From positions 1-27,998 of the IMG/VR virus record IMGVR_UViG_3300010354_000479: a stretch of DNA of 27,998 bases. One strand, given 5' to 3'. The notes below the pieces were generated by a model. It was not told the DNA's origin. It saw nothing but the letters and a program-made list of their open reading frames with translations, and searched no databases. The stretch is from a virus. Positions 26,101 through 27,998 of the stretch are shown here, one piece after another (the stretch's first letter is position 1; each line of letters starts with the position of its first letter). Position numbers and translations under genes: made by a program.

Positions 26101-27998
26101 ATGGCTCTGCAGTTCAGGAAAGTAACAGAGCAGCAGCGCCTGACGATTACCCCAGTGGTTGGAGAACCGCTTTATACAATAGACACCAAAAGACTTTATC
26201 TTGGGGATGGAGTAACGGTCGGTGGCGTTAATATAATTTCCAATATCCTTGTACAAGATTTTGTCAACGCAGACTTAGACGAATCCGAATTAAAAGATGG
26301 TGATTTTCTGTATTATAGTGATGCAGAGAATAAATGGAAGATAGGCAAGCATGCGCTAGAGACTTCTGAGCTTGATGACGTAACGCCTGCGGAAGCACTC
26401 GAAAGCGACTTCATGCTTGTGTATGACGCCACTACGTCAAAATGGCTGGTCAGAGAACCCCTTCCAAAGACCATCGACAATATTGAAGAGTTTTCTTCTC
26501 CAGGTCCTACCACGAATAGCTTGCTGGAGTATAACGCAGAGACTGAAAAATTCGAAGCTACTCCAATCCCTGTCGAACCTGCGATAGGAGAACTGCTTGG
26601 CATTCAAGTTAATGGGTCTGCTGAGAGGGGGCAAATCTTTGCTCATGATCAGACTTCGGGTAATTATGTAAATACATACATCACCTACGGAGATGGACCA
26701 GAATACAATGCAAACCTGACTGGCTTTACTGATCTTGACTATATTGAGTTTAATGGTCTAACCAATCGATTCGAGAAAAAAACCCCATTCTTAAAAGATG
26801 TTGATTTATTGAGCCTGAGTGGACTAGAAGAATCCGCGCCAGTACCCATAGTCTTTGAATTCAATGTGGCGGCAGACGGCAAATTTGCAATTGGCAATAG
26901 CTCCGCGCCACCAATAACACTTACTAAACGCAATATTTACGAGTTTGATCTTTCAGATCCCTCACTGGCGGGTAAAACGTTTGCGCTCTCCCTTGTTCTT
27001 GATGGAACGCATAGTATTGATCCTCCTGGAGAGATACTTGAGGACAGGCGAGTTGTTATTGAGGGCGTCCCTGGTGTTGACGGCGTACTAAGGCTGAACC
27101 TGATGCCTGCGGATAACCAGTACGGTTTTCCTGACGATACCAGCGGTGTCCCAGAATTTCCCTGGGATACCGATGATTACGGCGATGCAGAAATCTATTA
27201 TTTCTGTGTTGAAGAGCCCGAAATGGGTAACAAGATTACAATTCAGCCTCCAGTTATCCAGCCATTCGTCCTTCAATGGGATGAGGCGAACAATCAGTTT
27301 GATATCAAGAGATTTTCTTATTCTCTTAATGACCTTGGTAATGTTTACCTAGAACCAGACGAAGAGGGCAAATTCTTCAATCAACAATTGCTCGCATACG
27401 ATGCCGGCAACAATGTTTGGACGAATCCTGGGGATCTTGTTGTTGGCATTAGTATTGGATCGCAATTGCCAAGAAGCAGAACAAAGTTTTCCAGTGCCAT
27501 GTGGGTTGGCGGGATTAAAGGTCTCGGCAGTTTTGATCTTCAGTTAGAGGAAGGGCAAGAACTCAAGGATATTGTCATCAAATTAGATGAACTTGAGATG
27601 GAGGGGATGGAACAGGACTTTGATGCGTTCATGTTCGATTCCGAGGAAGATAGAGAAGAATTTTATGAAATGCTGGAGGAGGCCGAGGCGGCCCTGGGTC
27701 CTGGAGGAGTACTCTCACCTCAAGCTATTGAAGATATTGCCGAGGAGTTTTCCGCTAGAGGTCGGAAGATTAAGCGTTCTCGGATTAAGGCCAATCAAAA
27801 GGAATATGTAAGGGACGGAAAATCTACGCCGCCAACTGCCAGGAGGGTCATTGCGGAGGGAGGCGACCTGGGCGGGGGTGGTGGAGGCCTTGGGAGCTTA
27901 GGATCCATGGGCAGCCTGGATCTTGGCGGCCTCGGTGGTGGCCTTGGCGGCGGTGGCGGCGGCGGAGAAGGCACGGGAGACTCCGATGGAGACGGATA
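26101..27998 (+). CDS. tail fiber protein, N-terminal 632 residues, cut by window edge
   Basis: From the ATG at 26101 the frame is open to the end of the window with no stop. The N-terminus (RKVTEQQRLTITPVVGEPLY, then TIDTKRLYLGDGVTVGG) matches the short attachment domain that begins many phage tail fibers, with pattern GE-x-x-Y-D-T-x-x-x-x-L-Y-x-GDG-x-T-x-GG. It is followed by at least six units like LVYDATTSKW, LLEYNAETEKF and LLAYDAGNNVW, repeats common in phage fibers. Residues ~505-560 are an acidic helix. The end is extremely Gly-rich (GGDLGGGGGGLGSLG onward), then DSDGDG at the edge, which may begin another calcium-binding repeat. The start lies 33 nt after the previous stop, without a clear Shine-Dalgarno site. 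Confidence 0.75.
   Translation, partial: MALQFRKVTEQQRLTITPVVGEPLYTIDTKRLYLGDGVTVGGVNIISNILVQDFVNADLDESELKDGDFLYYSDAENKWKIGKHALETSELDDVTPAEALESDFMLVYDATTSKWLVREPLPKTIDNIEEFSSPGPTTNSLLEYNAETEKFEATPIPVEPAIGELLGIQVNGSAERGQIFAHDQTSGNYVNTYITYGDGPEYNANLTGFTDLDYIEFNGLTNRFEKKTPFLKDVDLLSLSGLEESAPVPIVFEFNVAADGKFAIGNSSAPPITLTKRNIYEFDLSDPSLAGKTFALSLVLDGTHSIDPPGEILEDRRVVIEGVPGVDGVLRLNLMPADNQYGFPDDTSGVPEFPWDTDDYGDAEIYYFCVEEPEMGNKITIQPPVIQPFVLQWDEANNQFDIKRFSYSLNDLGNVYLEPDEEGKFFNQQLLAYDAGNNVWTNPGDLVVGISIGSQLPRSRTKFSSAMWVGGIKGLGSFDLQLEEGQELKDIVIKLDELEMEGMEQDFDAFMFDSEEDREEFYEMLEEAEAALGPGGVLSPQAIEDIAEEFSARGRKIKRSRIKANQKEYVRDGKSTPPTARRVIAEGGDLGGGGGGLGSLGSMGSLDLGGLGGGLGGGGGGGEGTGDSDGDG

Noticed and set aside
1-27998. 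CRISPR arrays, insertion sequences, integrase or att sites
   Set aside because: No regularly spaced repeats, transposase, integrase or terminal inverted repeats were seen; the tRNA-like elements show no adjacent integrase or duplicated segment.

Overview
The window looks like part of the genome of a tailed cyanophage, probably a siphovirus infecting a picocyanobacterium, or a prophage or contig derived from one. The evidence is a full-length psbA (photosystem II D1), a DUF4278-type YRG..Y protein, many very small overlapping genes, and a long head-to-tail morphogenesis module with a 1588-residue tape measure protein. I see no tail sheath gene, so a long non-contractile tail is the simplest reading. 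No replication, terminase, portal or capsid gene lies in the window.

Layout. (1) 1-1075: a GC-rich patch with a possible gene start at the left edge, two short minus-strand genes and one plus-strand secreted peptide; three of these share a near-identical promoter/leader. (2) 1078-1840: an AT-rich stretch strikingly poor in C on the + strand, opened by a perfect 9-bp inverted repeat, with two convergent groups of tiny, mostly membrane-associated genes. (3) 1842-3702: a 134-aa gene, two mini genes (one a zinc ribbon) and psbA. (4) 3703-5033: small genes separated by strong terminators; two terminators sit in 47-bp near-identical repeats, and promoter elements overlap terminators at two places. 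(5) 5088-8020: about a dozen small accessory genes, mostly with stop/start overlaps. (6) 8094-8531: an RNA locus read leftward, with a sigma70-like promoter, about 230 nt of strongly self-complementary sequence including a pseudoknot, then two tRNA-like elements whose anticodon arms are not normal. (7) 8486-9016: a minus-strand metallophosphoesterase. (8) 9062-27998: virion genes, namely head closure/neck, an HK97 gp10-like protein, a tail assembly chaperone with a likely -1 frameshift, an inserted minus-strand HNH endonuclease, tail terminator with Ig-like domains, major tail protein, tape measure protein, and a run of large distal-tail, host-recognition and fiber proteins, the last cut by the window edge.

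How it fits together. psbA would keep host photosynthesis supplied with D1 during infection, the small genes are probably host-takeover or accessory functions, and the right two thirds builds the tail. An 11-bp motif close to TTGGCACACTA recurs 18-63 nt before eight genes, mainly at the head of virion transcription units, and is my best candidate for a phage-specific (late) promoter. The parts I consider least explained are the pseudoknot plus tRNA-like RNA locus at 8125-8500 and the promoter-in-terminator arrangement behind psbA. All functional names rest on sequence reading and memory of families; no database search was run.
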